Source: Cephalotrichum gorgonifer
Taxonomy: Eukaryota; Ascomycota; Sordariomycetes; Microascales; Microascaceae
NCBI GenBank assembly: GCA_900312665.1
Contig: ONZQ02000009.1
Span: 914,420 to 978,419, forward strand
DNA length: 64,000 nt
Reading direction: 5' to 3'
Shown here: piece by piece, positions 12,005 to 24,767 of the stretch
How the letters are laid out: every line of letters begins with the position of its first letter
Position numbering within the stretch: position 1 is the stretch's first letter
Position numbers and translations under genes: made by a program
Notes under the pieces: generated by a model
Databases searched by the model: none
Told to the model about the DNA's origin: nothing
Seen by the model: the letters and a program-made list of their open reading frames with translations, nothing else

Positions 12005-13221
12005 ATGCTCCCTTCGATGCACCGCCTCCTAGGCGCCGCGCTCTCGGCCAGCGCCCTCCTCCAGACCGCGACCGCAGACGACCGGCCGGGACTCAACCGC
12101 CGTCAGAGCGGGCTCAACGCCGCTAGCGTGTCGACCGCCGACTTCAAGTCCCGCTTCGAGGAGTCCGGCATCGTGCCCGAGGTTATCGCCGCCCTGGACC
12201 CCGCCGTCTCGTTCTACGCGGCCTACCAGTCCGACAGCGGACAGGATGCGCTCCTTGTCCCTGGCTCATCCCTCACCGTGGCCGGTATGAAATGATACCC
12301 ATCTGACCGCTGAACCGTAACCTGCCGAACAGGTATAGGTTGCAGAGAGAACACGCTGGCTAATAAACCGAAAAAGAGGCGAACTTCCCCTTTGAGTTCT
12401 CGGTCGAGAACCTCAACAATGCGACGAACATAACGTCCACTACACGATATCTCATCTACCTCGTACGTATATCTCGCTCTCACTCCTCCTCTCGACAGAA
12501 GTTCTAAAACCTCCCGTTCTCAAAAAGCTCGACGCCGACGCCCCAAGCCGCGATGACCCCAACGCCCGTAACCTCCGCCACTATCTCGCGGGGAACTACA
12601 CCATCTCCTCCACGACGTCCTCCCTCCTCCCGACCGCCCAGCGCCTCTTCCTCCCCACCGCCAACGCGAACCCCTTCACGCAGTTCCAGCCGCCCGCGCC
12701 CGCGCCCAACACCGGCGTCCACCGCTTCGTCTACGCGCTGTACACCCAGCCCCCGAACTTCAACACCGCAAACTTTGACATCGTGGGCATGTCGACTGAG
12801 ACATCGAACTGGAGTGTAAGTCCACACCCCGCCCCCTCCCTATCTCTTTTCACGTATTATTCCCTCCTCAACATGTAATGTGACCCTTCCCCTTGCCTCC
12901 GTGTTACTGTCATCCTGTCGAATCACTATGTATAAGAGGGGCAATGAGGGCTACGTAAGAGGAGGTTCGAGTAGAGGAGAACTGACGGGGAGAAAACAGC
13001 TTCCGGACTGGAGAATGCAACTCGGCCTCGGCCCCGCTATAGGCGCTACCTTCTTCTCTATCGACACCGGGGCCAACGGAGGCCAGGGAACGAGCGGGAA
13101 CGTCGACACCCAAGCTGGCGGCGGCGGCGGTGGCGGGGCGACCCCGGCCGGTGCCGACGCGAACGTGCCCCCGTATGCGTACGCGCTCGCTCTCGCGGGG
13201 ACCTTGCTCGCCCTAATGTGA
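12005..13221 (+). CDS. Secreted, GPI-anchored PEBP-family protein
   Basis: Four exons: 12005-12284, 12377-12462, 12528-12815 and 13000-13221; introns of 92, 65 and 184 bp. The product is 291 residues. A signal peptide (residues 1 to about 24) is followed by a PEBP (phosphatidylethanolamine-binding protein) fold. The fold carries the anion-pocket motif LDADAPSRDDPN at 123-134 and HRFVYALYTQP at 187-197. The end has a Gly-run linker and a hydrophobic tail (YALALAGTLLALM) with no charged residue after it, the usual form of a GPI-attachment signal. Most PEBPs are cytosolic inhibitors or lipid-pocket proteins. Here the signals point to the cell surface; the ligand is unknown. The first ATG has an A at -3. 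A second ATG at 12017 would also keep the signal peptide. Confidence 0.85.
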
Positions 13222-16200
13222 AGGTCCTAAGTCCTTCCCCGTAGGATGAACGTCCGAGTGAGTGAAGGGGCGGCGGAGAAAGTGGTTGGGTCAGCTCTCC
13301 CCCAGCGCTGTAGGGGGAAAGGGAAGATGAGCTGCGCTCAGCAGTGCCCGTTTCCGCTCGCCGCCGTTGATATTTCTTTCTCATCGCCACTTCACTGCCG
13401 TAAGGGGGGGTGTTCGGGAAGTTTGGAAGTAGTCGTTTTTCTTTCTTTCTCTCTGTTTTTGGTTTTGGATCTAGCGAGGAATACCCCCCTGTCATTTTTG
13501 TAATCTTTTTGCCTTTCTATCGTATTCACCTCTTCCCTTTTGCGCTGTACTTCGCAAAGATAGAATGCCTCTGTTTAATCAACCTTTTACTTTGTCGCGA
13601 CTTCTCTTGACCGTGACGGCGTTGAACCCGGTGCACCTCGGTCGGCTTGGCTCGGGTCGATTTTAGCTCCGGAACGGTCCGCATTCCAGTCTGCCCCCCC
13701 CAAGCACGCATACCCAACCAACGCCCAACAGACGAAGCACAAGCCCCATGAGCTGCATGGCTCCTGTACACCTCACACCGCATTTCCCTGCCCCATCGTG
13801 AAACTTTCTCTCGCAGGATCAGGCCCAACTTTGGGTTTTCCCATCCGGCCGTGGGGGTCCAAGCGCTGGGCGCGTCAGTTCATAGGAGGAACCAGGAAAG
13901 CTTGCGCCGCGCATGCATATTTGCCGCGCGTGGAATGCCACGTTTCGAGGAAAATTGAGGCGACACCGGAGCTCCAGAATCATAGAGAGCGGTCTTCAGA
14001 CAAGGTACATATCACGAGGGCTCTTACGTGTAAGTCGCACGGCCAAAGAGGGGGGCGGCGAGAACCATCCCAATCGATAGCGTTTCCTGCTGCAAAGCCA
14101 TCAACGACCTCAGACAAGATTATTTTACCTCTTTTGAGTTGGACAAGATTGGTGGGTACAAAACCTCAAAGAGATGGCCTCAGACGTCAGACATGTCAGT
14201 CAGTGACGGGCAGCCGTATCACTGGGAAAACCACCCCACCCACCGTCGAGTCGTACAGCACGGGGAAGCAGCTGCGGTCACATCGACCATCACAGCAAAA
14301 CCAGGGCTACACGTGTAACCGCCCGATATGGCGAGGCACTGAGTGGTGTGCATATGAGACATGAGAACATGTCCTGCCGCGAAGGATTGCCGATCCGGGA
14401 GTCGGTAGTGAATATGCTGCTGGAGAGGGAGGATGCACCTGTCCCATGAATCTGCATCTGTATGCCTCTGTTACTGATATGTCTAGTTCCGAAGTAGAAG
14501 GTGGCCGTGAAGTAAAACCGCATATTGCCAATCTAGTTCAAGCCATCCGTCCCAATATTGACTCTCGAGAGCCGCGGTCATTATGCGGGCCGGTCGACGA
14601 CATCTAGAGCCCCGGTGGGGCCACTGCATCCCCCCGCGTCCGCGCGGTACAGCACATCAGTTCCGACGTGAGCACAGAAGTGCTGATTTCCAAGTCACGG
14701 CCTCGACGCCGACTTGAGGCAAGCTCTAGCCGTAGGCAGGACTTCGTGCTCTGAGGTGGAGTATATAGTGTGCATTGTGCAACGAGATCGGGACCCATCT
14801 CTTCCTTCGACACGTCACGAAAGGTTCCCTAAGCCGCAGTATCCAGTACATGAAGCATCTCTTGTCTTGCTGCATGGGAGTATGACACCCAAACTCTTCA
14901 CTGTGCGTCGGAGCACACTGGCAGGACGGCAGATGACTGTCGAGTCCGATCGGCAGATGACTGAGCGCCATTGTACGCCACCTCAGCACCGGGTACAGTG
15001 ACCAGTTGAAACGGAGGCGGGAAAGACTCGTCGCCCCCATGGAGATGCCCTCAACACACAGCTCTCTTTGTGACTCTTCATTGGGATATAAGCTGCCAGG
15101 ACACACGTAGACTCACGCACAGATGCCCAGAATTAGACCTCTCCTCCTATTAGTTCTTGGCAGGTACTTGCCCTGCTGCGGGACCCGTTGAGGCCTCTGA
15201 ATTGAGCGAACGAACCGTCCCGCGACGGGTGGGGTGGCAGCGAGGGGAGAGGTAAAAACCACCCCGACAGACGGAAAGAGACTTCTGAGGCGTCGTGCTG
15301 AAACCATGGTTTTCGTGTACCACTTCTAGACTGTCGCGTTGACGCTTAATCTGCCACACTGGGTGAGCGGTACGAAATCGAGGACTTCGTGGAAACTCCC
15401 GGTACCATGCATGACGATCGGCTACCAGTCATCCCGCAAGCACTCGTAGCCGTCTCACGAAGTGCATATACCCGGGTGAGATCTCTTCAGCTCTGTGCTT
15501 CTATGACTCTATTCTCAGCCCATAGAGTCATTCAGATATAGGAAGAAAAAAGGGGGGGGGGGGGGGGGTATCCGATATCTGGCAACGGAGGGCGACCTCC
15601 AGAAACCAAGACCCCTTCAGGATGTCAAAAAGCAATAAGGGCGGTGCGTCCTTTCCTTAGAAGCCACGTATCCTACTCGTAATAGGTGCCTGCCCACCTC
15701 ATGCGCATGCTATGCAATGGCGTACGCGCTGTCCTCGATCCAGGGGTATGCGCTCCACTTTATCCCCAACTCCATAATACCTCCCTCTGGCGGTCGAGAA
15801 GGAAGAGACTGAAAAGTAGCAAATAAATGCCTGTCTTTGTCGCCGAGATGCTCCATGCTGGAAGCAACTGTGGGATAAACAGGTGTAAAGTATGAAACGA
15901 GAAATTACCAAGGCATCAGCGCATATCCAAACTCTCGAAAGCATCCTGCCTGCAAATTGGCACAGCTGGCGAGAAGGAACAAGGACAGGTAGCTGTCAGC
16001 ATCCGAGGGAGTGCCGAAAGATGCCATGACAAATTTGAGGGACAGGCCAGGTACAAGTTGTCACCGGGGGCCAGCCTAACCGCGGCGCCATATTATAGGT
16101 TTTCTGTGGTCTGCAGGAACTTGTTATAGAGTAGGGCAGGCGATGTCTTCTGCATCTCCCTGCCTGTTCAGGCGTAAGGCATTAGCGTGAAAACGTTTTA

Positions 16201-18607
16201 GCCAGGGATGCACCGTGTAGCCTAGTAGCTCTCCTTACCGGCTCACATGAAGTGGTGGTGTCCTACCCGTCGTAGTCGAATTGGATTAGGAGACGATGTT
16301 CCCCCGGGATGTGGTAATGGTGGAAGAAAAGCTGGATGTAACCAGTCCTTGTGTATAAGTATGGCATTAATAATAATCTGTTCGCAGTCCTATCTGGCCG
16401 GTAAGAATCTCCGGTGTTTGGAAGTTCTGCGCCCGTTAAAGTCATCCCTATGTCTGCCGAGTGCACAAAGTTTGTTGGTGACGATTTGTCGGTGAGCTAG
16501 CTGGGTCGCATCGACTGGAGTTACACCGATATTGTTCAGGTCGAACGTATGTAGCCGCCGGGGTGGGTGGGTCCCACTGGAGGGCTCCTCGGTCCCACCA
16601 AGCCGGGGTGGGAACTCCGTTGGTAAAGAACATATCCGTACTCGCAGGCCTCTGGAAGGCGACACTGGCCGAAGCATAGGGAATTCCTCCCCGCGAAGAA
16701 CGAGAACATGAGAGAATACATGTATAGACCATGGGGGAAACTGTCAAGCACTATGCGGGCCAGAGCTCCCCTGATCCCGGTGCATGGGGGCGGATATAAT
16801 ACAGCCACTAAACCCGCCGTACTTCCGGTAACGCCTGACTGCTTCTGCAGCAGACTAGCATTTTTGTCCCAAAGCTTGCTAGTGCCTTGCTCACCCCTCG
16901 ATCATCGGTGAGCACGTCCTGGATGTATTAGTGGATCTGAACCGAAGACACTGACTTGTACGGCTGAAAAGGGAAGGAAAGGGGGAAGAGGAGGCCCAAA
17001 GCGAAAACGAGTGGGGCTAGAAACCGTATCTAGTTTGACCAGCCGCCCGTTTTATTGTCCGCCCCTCGGAAAATATCGATATTGGTGTGAACCAGTCGTC
17101 GGGTGTTGAACAAGTGTGACCGCTGGACATCAGATGTCAGAGAGTTGCTGGAGATCGACATTCACCAAACATCCAAAGGCAAGGAGAACCCCATCCTTTC
17201 CACCCCACGCACCCCACAAGGCACGAGCACCGACGGCCGGCCTGCCCCACTGGTTTATTCTCTCTACCCATTTCGGCCTACCCAACTCAACAAACGGTGT
17301 TAGTAGACTGAGGACAGAACACATAACCTTCTTGACGAACTATCCGGGTTGAAAATTGTTAGCCCAGTTCGGCAATAGTCTGGTTCCTGTGGATCTTCTT
17401 TGAAACTGCAGAGCCCGGACGGCGAGCCGCCCGAAGCAACAGGGTCGAGAGAGGTTAGAAAGTGGACATTGTTGAGTCGCGGGAATCATCGCCAGCAGGT
17501 GTATGGTGAGCGGTGAATTGGAAAAAAAATAACAGACGCCCGCCGTCAAGAAACGACAGACACAGGTCAACAACACGGAGCCACTCACCCACCAGCCTCG
17601 CCACGGCCATTTGAAACCAAGGCGACCTTCGTCAGCCGTATTCAATCCGCGGGCAGGTGAAGGTAAGAGTTTTCCAATTCTAAACAGAAACCAGCAGCTG
17701 GCATGAATGCTAACTATGAAATTTGAGGAGAGCAGGGACACAAGAGGTCAAACGCGACGTGAGTAGCCAAAGAGAAATGGATCTCATGAAATGAAATGAA
17801 ACAGAACTCCTTGACAAACCCAGCCCAGGATGGGCAGCTAACAAATTTCTATTATAGAAGCTCCGAGAGTTAAGGATTTCCAGTGAAGAGTAAGGGGTGA
17901 AGCGCAGTCCGGTATTGGCTCAAGCGCAAGCGAGGAACCCTGACAAAGGACCAGCAGAAGGCAAACCCGCAAAAAGAGATCGTGTATAAAGCACCAGAGC
18001 ACGCGCGGCTGACCAAAGGCCAAATTGACTGAGAGCTCCTTCCCACCTTAAGCGACACTCGGACCCCGACCCACACTCTCCTTCCTCGCCCCGCCAAGAG
18101 TCACGATCACAGGATTAGGAACCTGGTCACTCCTTCCACGACATCGAAAACATCATCATGGATGTTTAGGACTCCTTACCGCTTGAAACCGTTTGTCTTC
18201 GTGCCCGTCAACCGTTCCTGCTGCAGACTCCTTGTTTTTTTCCTTTTTGCCACCCGGGCCTCCAACAAAACTTGGCTGCCTGCCTCAGTTTTGCCTTATG
18301 GTGGGTGATATCTACGCTTATTTTGTAAGGAGGCCTTGCCGTGAGCATGACAGGCTGTGCAGATTGAATACTAAAGACTCTAGGTCTCACCTTCCCTGTC
18401 TCACCTTTTGCGTCTTGTCTTCCTATCTCATTCCAACCAGCCTTACCCGCCTAGGCTTCGCCTTCTTCGTTGAGACAAACAACAAATACTCATCTAGGCC
18501 TATTTTGCACTTTGCATTCTCATTATATTCACTTGTGCTCTCCAATCATTCTCGATACTTCTGCTCTTTTGGCCTCATCAAGGCCCGCTGATTGCGAGAA
18601 CGTGGTG
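13222..18607. other. 5.4-kb non-coding stretch before the HMT1-like gene
   Basis: I find no gene here. Open frames are short, overlap on both strands, and lack family similarity or good splice context. A run of about 17 G sits at 15552-15568. The last 400 bases are pyrimidine-rich and serve as promoter and leader of the gene at 18608. Confidence 0.5.
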
Positions 18608-21600
18608 ATGGACGACCTACCGATTGGGCTCCTTGAGGGCCTTCATTATCTCTACCCGTCCTTTTCTTTCACCTACTTCACAATCGCCACGGCTGTGTCT
18701 GTCTGCACTCTCGAAACGCTGAAAGCTGCGATCGAGCCCAAAAACAAACGCGTCCCCCGTACGACGATCCTGTACCTCATGCTATTCGTCGCCGGAATCT
18801 ACCTTGCCGAGCTAGTAACCGTCGTCATTCGCTCGCTAGTCGCGAATAGCTGGCTCGGACGGGAGGATGTTATCGTCGGGTGGTTGTCATGTTTCATGGT
18901 TTATGGTGTCCAGTCTGCATCGCTTGCTAAGACGGACCATCCAGTCTGGTATCCCCTTTATGGATCATGGATCCTGGGGATTGCATGCGAGGGCATGTTG
19001 GCCACTCTCTACTTGCGCCGCAGCGACAACTTCTTCTCCGGGTTGCCTGTGATTGTACATTTCTGCCTCTCGACGCTCCGCGCGTGCGTACTCCTACTCC
19101 TCGTCATCGCGTACTTCGTCCGACAAGACAGAGCAGACGGAACTCCCTCATCGGACGAGGAGCGCCAATCCTTGCTCAACGGAAATGGGAGCGCCCAGCC
19201 GACCGAGTCGCTCGGGAACGGAAGCGATGTCACGGGGCAAACAAAGAATCCAGGTTATGGTTCTACCGAGGCAACCAGGGAAGCGGCGAAGAAACGGTCT
19301 AACGAACTCCCCTACGAGAGAAGAGAGCGTGAAGGGAGAGAAAGACGGGAGAAACGACTTCGGGAAGATGGCAACTGGTTCACATATGTTCGCAAGTTCT
19401 TTGTAAGTCCAATATTAACGCGGAACGGGCAGTCCTTGCCATTCATAAGAGAATATTATGAAGCTAATATCCTCCTCCCGCAACGTATTAGATTCTTTGG
19501 CCACATATCTGGCCAGTCGGCAACTATTGGCTCCAGTTCCGCGCCGTCCTTGTCGTAATCTGCCTCCTTATCCAGAACGCCCTGAATCTCCTCATCCCCC
19601 GCCAGATGGGAATCATTATGGATATTCTTTCTGGGGCCCGTGAGGGGAATGCCTGGATCCAAGTGATGATTTTCGCCGTCCTCAAATTCCTTGCGTCCGA
19701 CTCAGGGATTGACTACGTCCGCCAGCGCATCTACTTCCCTCTCGAGAATTACTCGCGGGACGCTCTTGTGACGGCGGCTTACCGTCATATTCTTAGCCTT
19801 TCGGCCGACTTCCATGACTCTCAGAGTACCTCGGATACGATTCTCGCCGTACGTGGAGGTGAAACTATCTCGTCCATGGTGGACAAGTTGGCCTTCTCCG
19901 CCTTTCCTAGGGTGGTTGATCTCGTCATTGCCATCATTTATCTTTCCATGAAGTTCGGACCCTACGAAGGCTTCATTACCATTTCTACCGCCATCTGCTA
20001 TCTCCACGTCGCTACCGTGCTTGTTGGCGGTATGAAAGAGGCTCGTCGGGACCAGGTTACCTCATACTACGACAAGAACGGCCTCCTACAAGCCGGTATC
20101 GAAGGATGGCATACCGTCACCGCATTCAACCAGATCGGTTACGAGGATAACAGGCACACCAATGCCGTCCGTGTGTATACAGCAAAAGCAAAGGTTCTGT
20201 ACTTCAAGTGGTTCAGCATTCACGCCCTCCAGTCGTGCGTACTGCTTTCTGGACTGCTGGCAGGCTCCTTCCTCGCCGTGGCTCGCATTCAAAACGGCAT
20301 GGCCACACCTGGAGACTTCGCGATGCTTCTTGCGTACTGGTCTCAGTTAACAGGCCCGTTAATGTTCTTTTCTTCGCTTGGAAAACAGGTCAGCAACGAT
20401 CTAATCCACGCAGAGCGCCTCCTGGATATGATGTACAAACACCCGACTGTGATGAACAAGAAGGGAGCACGACCCCTTAACTTTACCCGTGGAGCGGTCG
20501 AATTTGAGGACGTCTTCTTCAGCTACGACAAGAGAAAGGACATCATCCATAACCTCACCTTCACCGTGCCTGGAGGGCAGTCGGTTGCCTTCGTTGGAGC
20601 TACTGGGGCAGGAAAGTCAACCATAATCAAACTCCTCGCCCGCCTCTATGATGTCAAATCTGGCTCAATTAGAGTCGATGGTCAGGATATCAGAGATGTT
20701 GATTTGTCTAGGTAATCTTCGCCTGCCCGCCTTTTGCGTCCCATTGCTAGTGTTGTTCGGGGCTAACGCCGTCGTTTCAAAGTCTTCGGGACAGAATAGG
20801 GATCGTCCCCCAGGCCCCGGTGCTTTTCAATGACACTATCCTCAACAACATCAGATATGCCAGGATTACGGCCTCCGATGAGGAGGTGTTCGATGCATGC
20901 AGAGCCGCTTGGATCCACGATAAGATCCTGTCATTCAGCGATGGTACGATATGACCCAGTCCCAGTCCCCATGAGACCAGGAGTTGGTAAACTTACTTGT
21001 TCCAACAGGCTATGAAACTCGCGTTGGTGAGAGAGGAGTGTAAGTGACCCCAGCCACTTCGCAGCCTCTTTCGGGGCGGTGTCATTTAGACTAACTTCTC
21101 GTCGGCTGTAGAAAACTGTCAGGAGGAGAACTCCAAAGAGTCGCTATCGCTAGAGCCATGCTGAAAAGCCCTGACCTTGTTATACTCGATGAAGCCACGA
21201 GCTCCGTTGACACGGATACGGAGCACAAAATCCAAAAGTCACTTGCCCAACTTTGTGATGGCCGCACTACCTTCGTTGTTGCGTAAGTGTTTCCGAGCAT
21301 CCCCCCACAAATTCTTATCTGGCACAAGCTAAAACCTAGTTCAGACATCGGCTGTCAACAATCATGAATGCGGACCGGATTATTGTAATAGGTGATGGCA
21401 CCATCCTGGAATCCGGAGACCACGAAACCCTCATTCGCTCTGGGGGCAAGTATGCGAATCTGTGGTCGAAACAGGTCTTCCTGAAGCCGAAGAAAAAGGG
21501 CAAGGGTGTCTCTGAGTCGACGACCCCTTCGACCCTTATCAATGACCTAGAGCCCGAGACGGCCGAAGCGGAGCTTGTCAAGATCCACACTGACAGCTCA

Positions 21601-22501
21601 AGTACTGAAGATGGGCAGGATGGGGTGGGTGAGGACGGTCAGGCGGTTGAGAGCAAGAAGGCTTCCAAGCGCCGTGGGTCCGGGGTAGACTCCTCTGGGA
21701 AATCGTCGAGTTCTTCGGATGATTCTAATCTTTTGATTTAGGGATCGAGATTGAATCCCGTCGCTCCAGAGTTTATGCCTCGATCCCTGCTAAGGCCCGC
21801 GACTTCGATGTCACGAGCTGGCCATGGAAAGGTGGCAGGCGGTAATGGGCATCCCCAGTCCCAGGAATCATTAGCGCAAGTTTCAAGGACGGGGAGAAGT
21901 GGGCGTCAAAGTGCGATCCCGACTACCGCGTCGGCACGTGGAAATCCGGTGGTGTCCATGCAGCCCATCTTGGATGGCACCGGGAAGCAGGAGTCACCGA
22001 CTGCTATATCACGTCGAGATACGGCACACCTGAGGCGCGGGCCATCTATCAGGTGGGATACACAGATTTCGGCTGGCCAGACGTCATTCTCAACCAAAAA
22101 TAGTTAGTTGATAAACCACGCGTCCTTAACTTGCTTTCTTTGATCTAATATGCGCAATAGAGGGGACAATTATCAACGACGGCGGCCAGGTCCTCAGCAA
22201 CGAGGATGAAGCCACAACGATGGATATCTCGGGGTTTCATCGCCCACAGTATAATCGCCGAGGGCAATCAAGAAGCGAACCAGGGAGGGGCGCGGTGGAC
22301 TCGGATGACGATGATTGTCATCGGGGAGACAAGGAACCCCTGGTAGGCTCTCCCAACCTGTAACGACCGGTCTCATGCTTACTGTGCCGAGGACAGGCTC
22401 TCCGTCAAGTTTCCGGCCCAGCCAAGCTCACACCTAATAAGGAATCATCCATCGAGCCCAAGACGTCGGCAACTGACTCCTCGGGTGTCGGGGCCAGTTA
22501 G
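18608..22501 (+). CDS. hmt1: HMT1-type vacuolar ABC half-transporter, with spliced PAM2-bearing C-terminal extension
   Basis: Exons: 18608-19402, 19492-20711, 20783-20943, 21009-21039, 21112-21282, 21345-21684, 21742-22102, 22161-22342, 22397-22501 (1121 residues). Five N-terminal membrane segments (TMD0, residues 1 to about 180) and a charged linker precede a six-helix ABC domain and one nucleotide-binding domain. The latter has Walker [10 protein letters not shown] (near 635), Q-loop IVPQAP, signature LSGGELQR, Walker [11 protein letters not shown] and H-loop AHRLST. Family members (S. pombe Hmt1, ABCB6) move phytochelatin-bound or other metal complexes into the vacuole. Exons up to 21282 are secure. 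If the 57-bp intron 21685-21741 is retained, translation stops at 21739-21741 (924 residues). If it is removed, the frame continues into [12 protein letters not shown], a full PAM2 motif at about 908-919. If the last 54-bp intron is not used, the stop is at 22361-22363. Confidence 0.85.
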
Positions 22502-23436
22502 AATATGGTTCCAGCTTGCGAGGCTGTAAACCCCTCTATCTCCTACGCTTGCGTTGATGTCTCTGCCGAGGAGGGTACGGGCCAAAGTACGCATAGGAGT
22601 GTACAACAGTCAGAGGCAAGCGGGTCGCCGAGCTCAAAGAGAAAGGGCAAAAAGGTTCCATTCCGGCGTTACCACAAAAACAAACGGACTTGGACAAAGA
22701 CGAGTAGTGGGGGTGGGCCACGGGGTGGACGGGCCCAGGGATGAAAAAGAAGGGTGGGCAGAGTTGGTATTTTTCCGATCATGTTTTTCAAGGACGGCGT
22801 TATATATAGATAGCAATCGGGGGTGAAAAGGTGCGACGAGTACTTCATGTTGGGACCAGGCAGTGGGGTAGGGGAACGCCGTCGTGGGCAAATGTCCCGC
22901 GCAGTCGTCTCCCCTGGCATATTTTTTTTCCGTTTCTTATTCGACTCTTCCCACTCATGTCCATTGCATCATAGAGTAGCGGCATAAAATATGGACATAC
23001 GTCACGGCTTAATGAGGGCTCCATGATGATCTCTGCATTGTTTCCTTGAAGGAAGTCGTTCAGTGGGACAGCTTGGAGGGGGACAAATATCTTTCATATC
23101 ACGAGTTCGAGGTCCGTTTGGCGAAGAAGGCTCTGAATGGGTCTGAGCTAAGAAATCGATTTGTTCTTTTTGAGATTTACCCTATATTTACTCAACTAGG
23201 GGCCTGAAGTGAGGAGGATGCGGGACGGGGAAGGGGGGAAGAACGTGTAGCGAGGTTTAGGGCCGTAAGATGTAGTGCCGGAATTCCTCCTAACCTGTCT
23301 TCGGGACCAGTGGGCCATTCGGGCTCTTGTTTTGTTGTCCGTCGCAGTAGCGGACGAGGGAGGGTTTGAGAAGCGGGGAGAGGGATAGATGAGCAATGCG
23401 GGAAAGGTGTACGTGTGAAGAGGATGAAGGGGGGAA
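22502..23436. other. Intergenic between convergent HMT1-like and SGT2 genes
   Basis: The region holds the 3' flanks of both genes. No additional gene seen. Confidence 0.5.
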
Positions 23437-24767
23437 CTAGTTCCCACCAGGGTTGCCACTGGCACCGCTGTTGCCGCCGGGAGGGGCACCGGCGCCACCC
23501 ATCATAGTTCGGGCCCTGGAGAAGAGTTAGCGAAGCCCCGAGCCATACGTATAGTAACTGGATTGGGGGGTAGGAGAGAAGGATGGGTAAGCTCACAGCT
23601 CGGCGATGTTCGGGTCGGCCATTAGGGAGGAGAGGTCGGGCATGCCGCCGCCGCCTCCGCCGCCCATCTGGTTGGCCATCTCCCTGAGACGGGGGTTGTT
23701 CATGAGGCTGGCCATCATGTCCGGGTTGCTCATCAGGCCCTGCGCCATGTTCTGGAACATGGGGTTGCTCAGTATCGACGCGAAGTCCATGCCAGCCGCG
23801 CCGCCGGCACCGCCGGCACCACCGCCGAGCATGCTGGCGAGGCCACCGAAGTCCGGCATGCCGCCAGCGGCGGGCGAGGGAGAGCCCCTAGCCTGGGGGG
23901 ATAGGTCTCCGCCCTCGCCCTCGACGCGCCTCCTGGCGGTCTCGTAGCCCTTCTTCATGGCCTCGCTCCCGCCGTTGCCCTCGTACTCGATGCCCTTGCC
24001 GTACGCCTCCATGGACCCCTTCGCGTCGCCCAGCGCGAAGCGCGCCAGGCCCAGCCTCGACCAGGCCTTGGTGTAGGACGGGTCGGCGTCGACGGCGGCC
24101 TCTGCGTCGGCGCGGGCGCTCTCGTGGTCCTTGGCGGCCGAGTGGGCGGCGGCGCGGTTGGAGAGGAAGACGGCGTTGCCCGGGTGCAGGGCCAGCGCCT
24201 CGGTGTACAGCTCAATGGCCTTGGCGTAGTCCTTGGCCGCCATCGCGGCGTTGCCCCTGCTCTTGAGGGCCTCGGCCTCCTTCTTCTGCTCGGCGGTCGG
24301 CGCGGCTCCGGGAGCGGCCGGGCCGCCGGCGCCGGCGGCGGGCGAGGGCCTCGAGGCCTCGTGGGCGGTGAAGATGCTCAGGAGGGGCTCGGCGGAGGAG
24401 GCGGCGGAGGCGTCGACCTTGAACGAGTCGGCGATGCAGTTCACGGCTACCTCTATGGACTCGGCGTCTTCGGAGGGTACGGTCCCGTCCGTGGTGGACT
24501 TGGTGAGGAAGTCGCAGATCGCGAGGGCGAGGCGCTGCTTCGGTGTCGCCTGTAGGAGTGGTTTCAAAACTGATTAGTTCTCGTCCTCCCTTTCTCATTC
24601 TTTTACGGCTTCTCGATTTCGTTCCCCCTTCTCCCAGATGGGTCTAAGGACTCCTCTACAGTGAGTGCGGCGGAGAGGAATGGGAGGAGAGAGGGGGGGT
24701 GGGCGACTGGATCGAGGGGTAAGGGGGGCGGGGTGGGAAGAGGGGAAGTCGGGATCTGCCGTACCAT
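23437..24767 (-). CDS. SGT2: Small glutamine-rich TPR co-chaperone Sgt2
   Basis: Three exons on the minus strand: 24767-24765 (the ATG alone), 24549-23597 and 23515-23437; introns of 215 and 81 bp. The product is 344 residues. It starts MATPKQRLALAICDFL, the N-terminal dimerisation domain that binds Get4/Get5. Three TPR repeats (about residues 88-195) bind Hsp70/Hsp90 tails. The Gly/Met-rich C-terminus has Asn-Pro repeats (NPMFQNM, NPDMMASL, NNPRLREM) and holds the hydrophobic ends of tail-anchored proteins. Sgt2 hands these proteins to the GET pathway for insertion into the ER. The last exon replaces an early in-frame TGA at 23593-23595 and restores the family's ending. An in-frame ATG at 24567 lies within intron 1 and is not the start. 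Confidence 0.93.

Noticed and set aside
13798..14364. 188-residue plus-strand frame
   Set aside because: No domain, uneven composition, no promoter-like leader; likely a chance frame in GC-rich intergenic DNA.
24550..24567. Start of SGT2 at the in-frame ATG 24567 (MKPLLQ...)
   Set aside because: These residues are the end of an intron (CACTCCTACAG); the family N-terminus begins directly after it and needs the upstream ATG at 24767.
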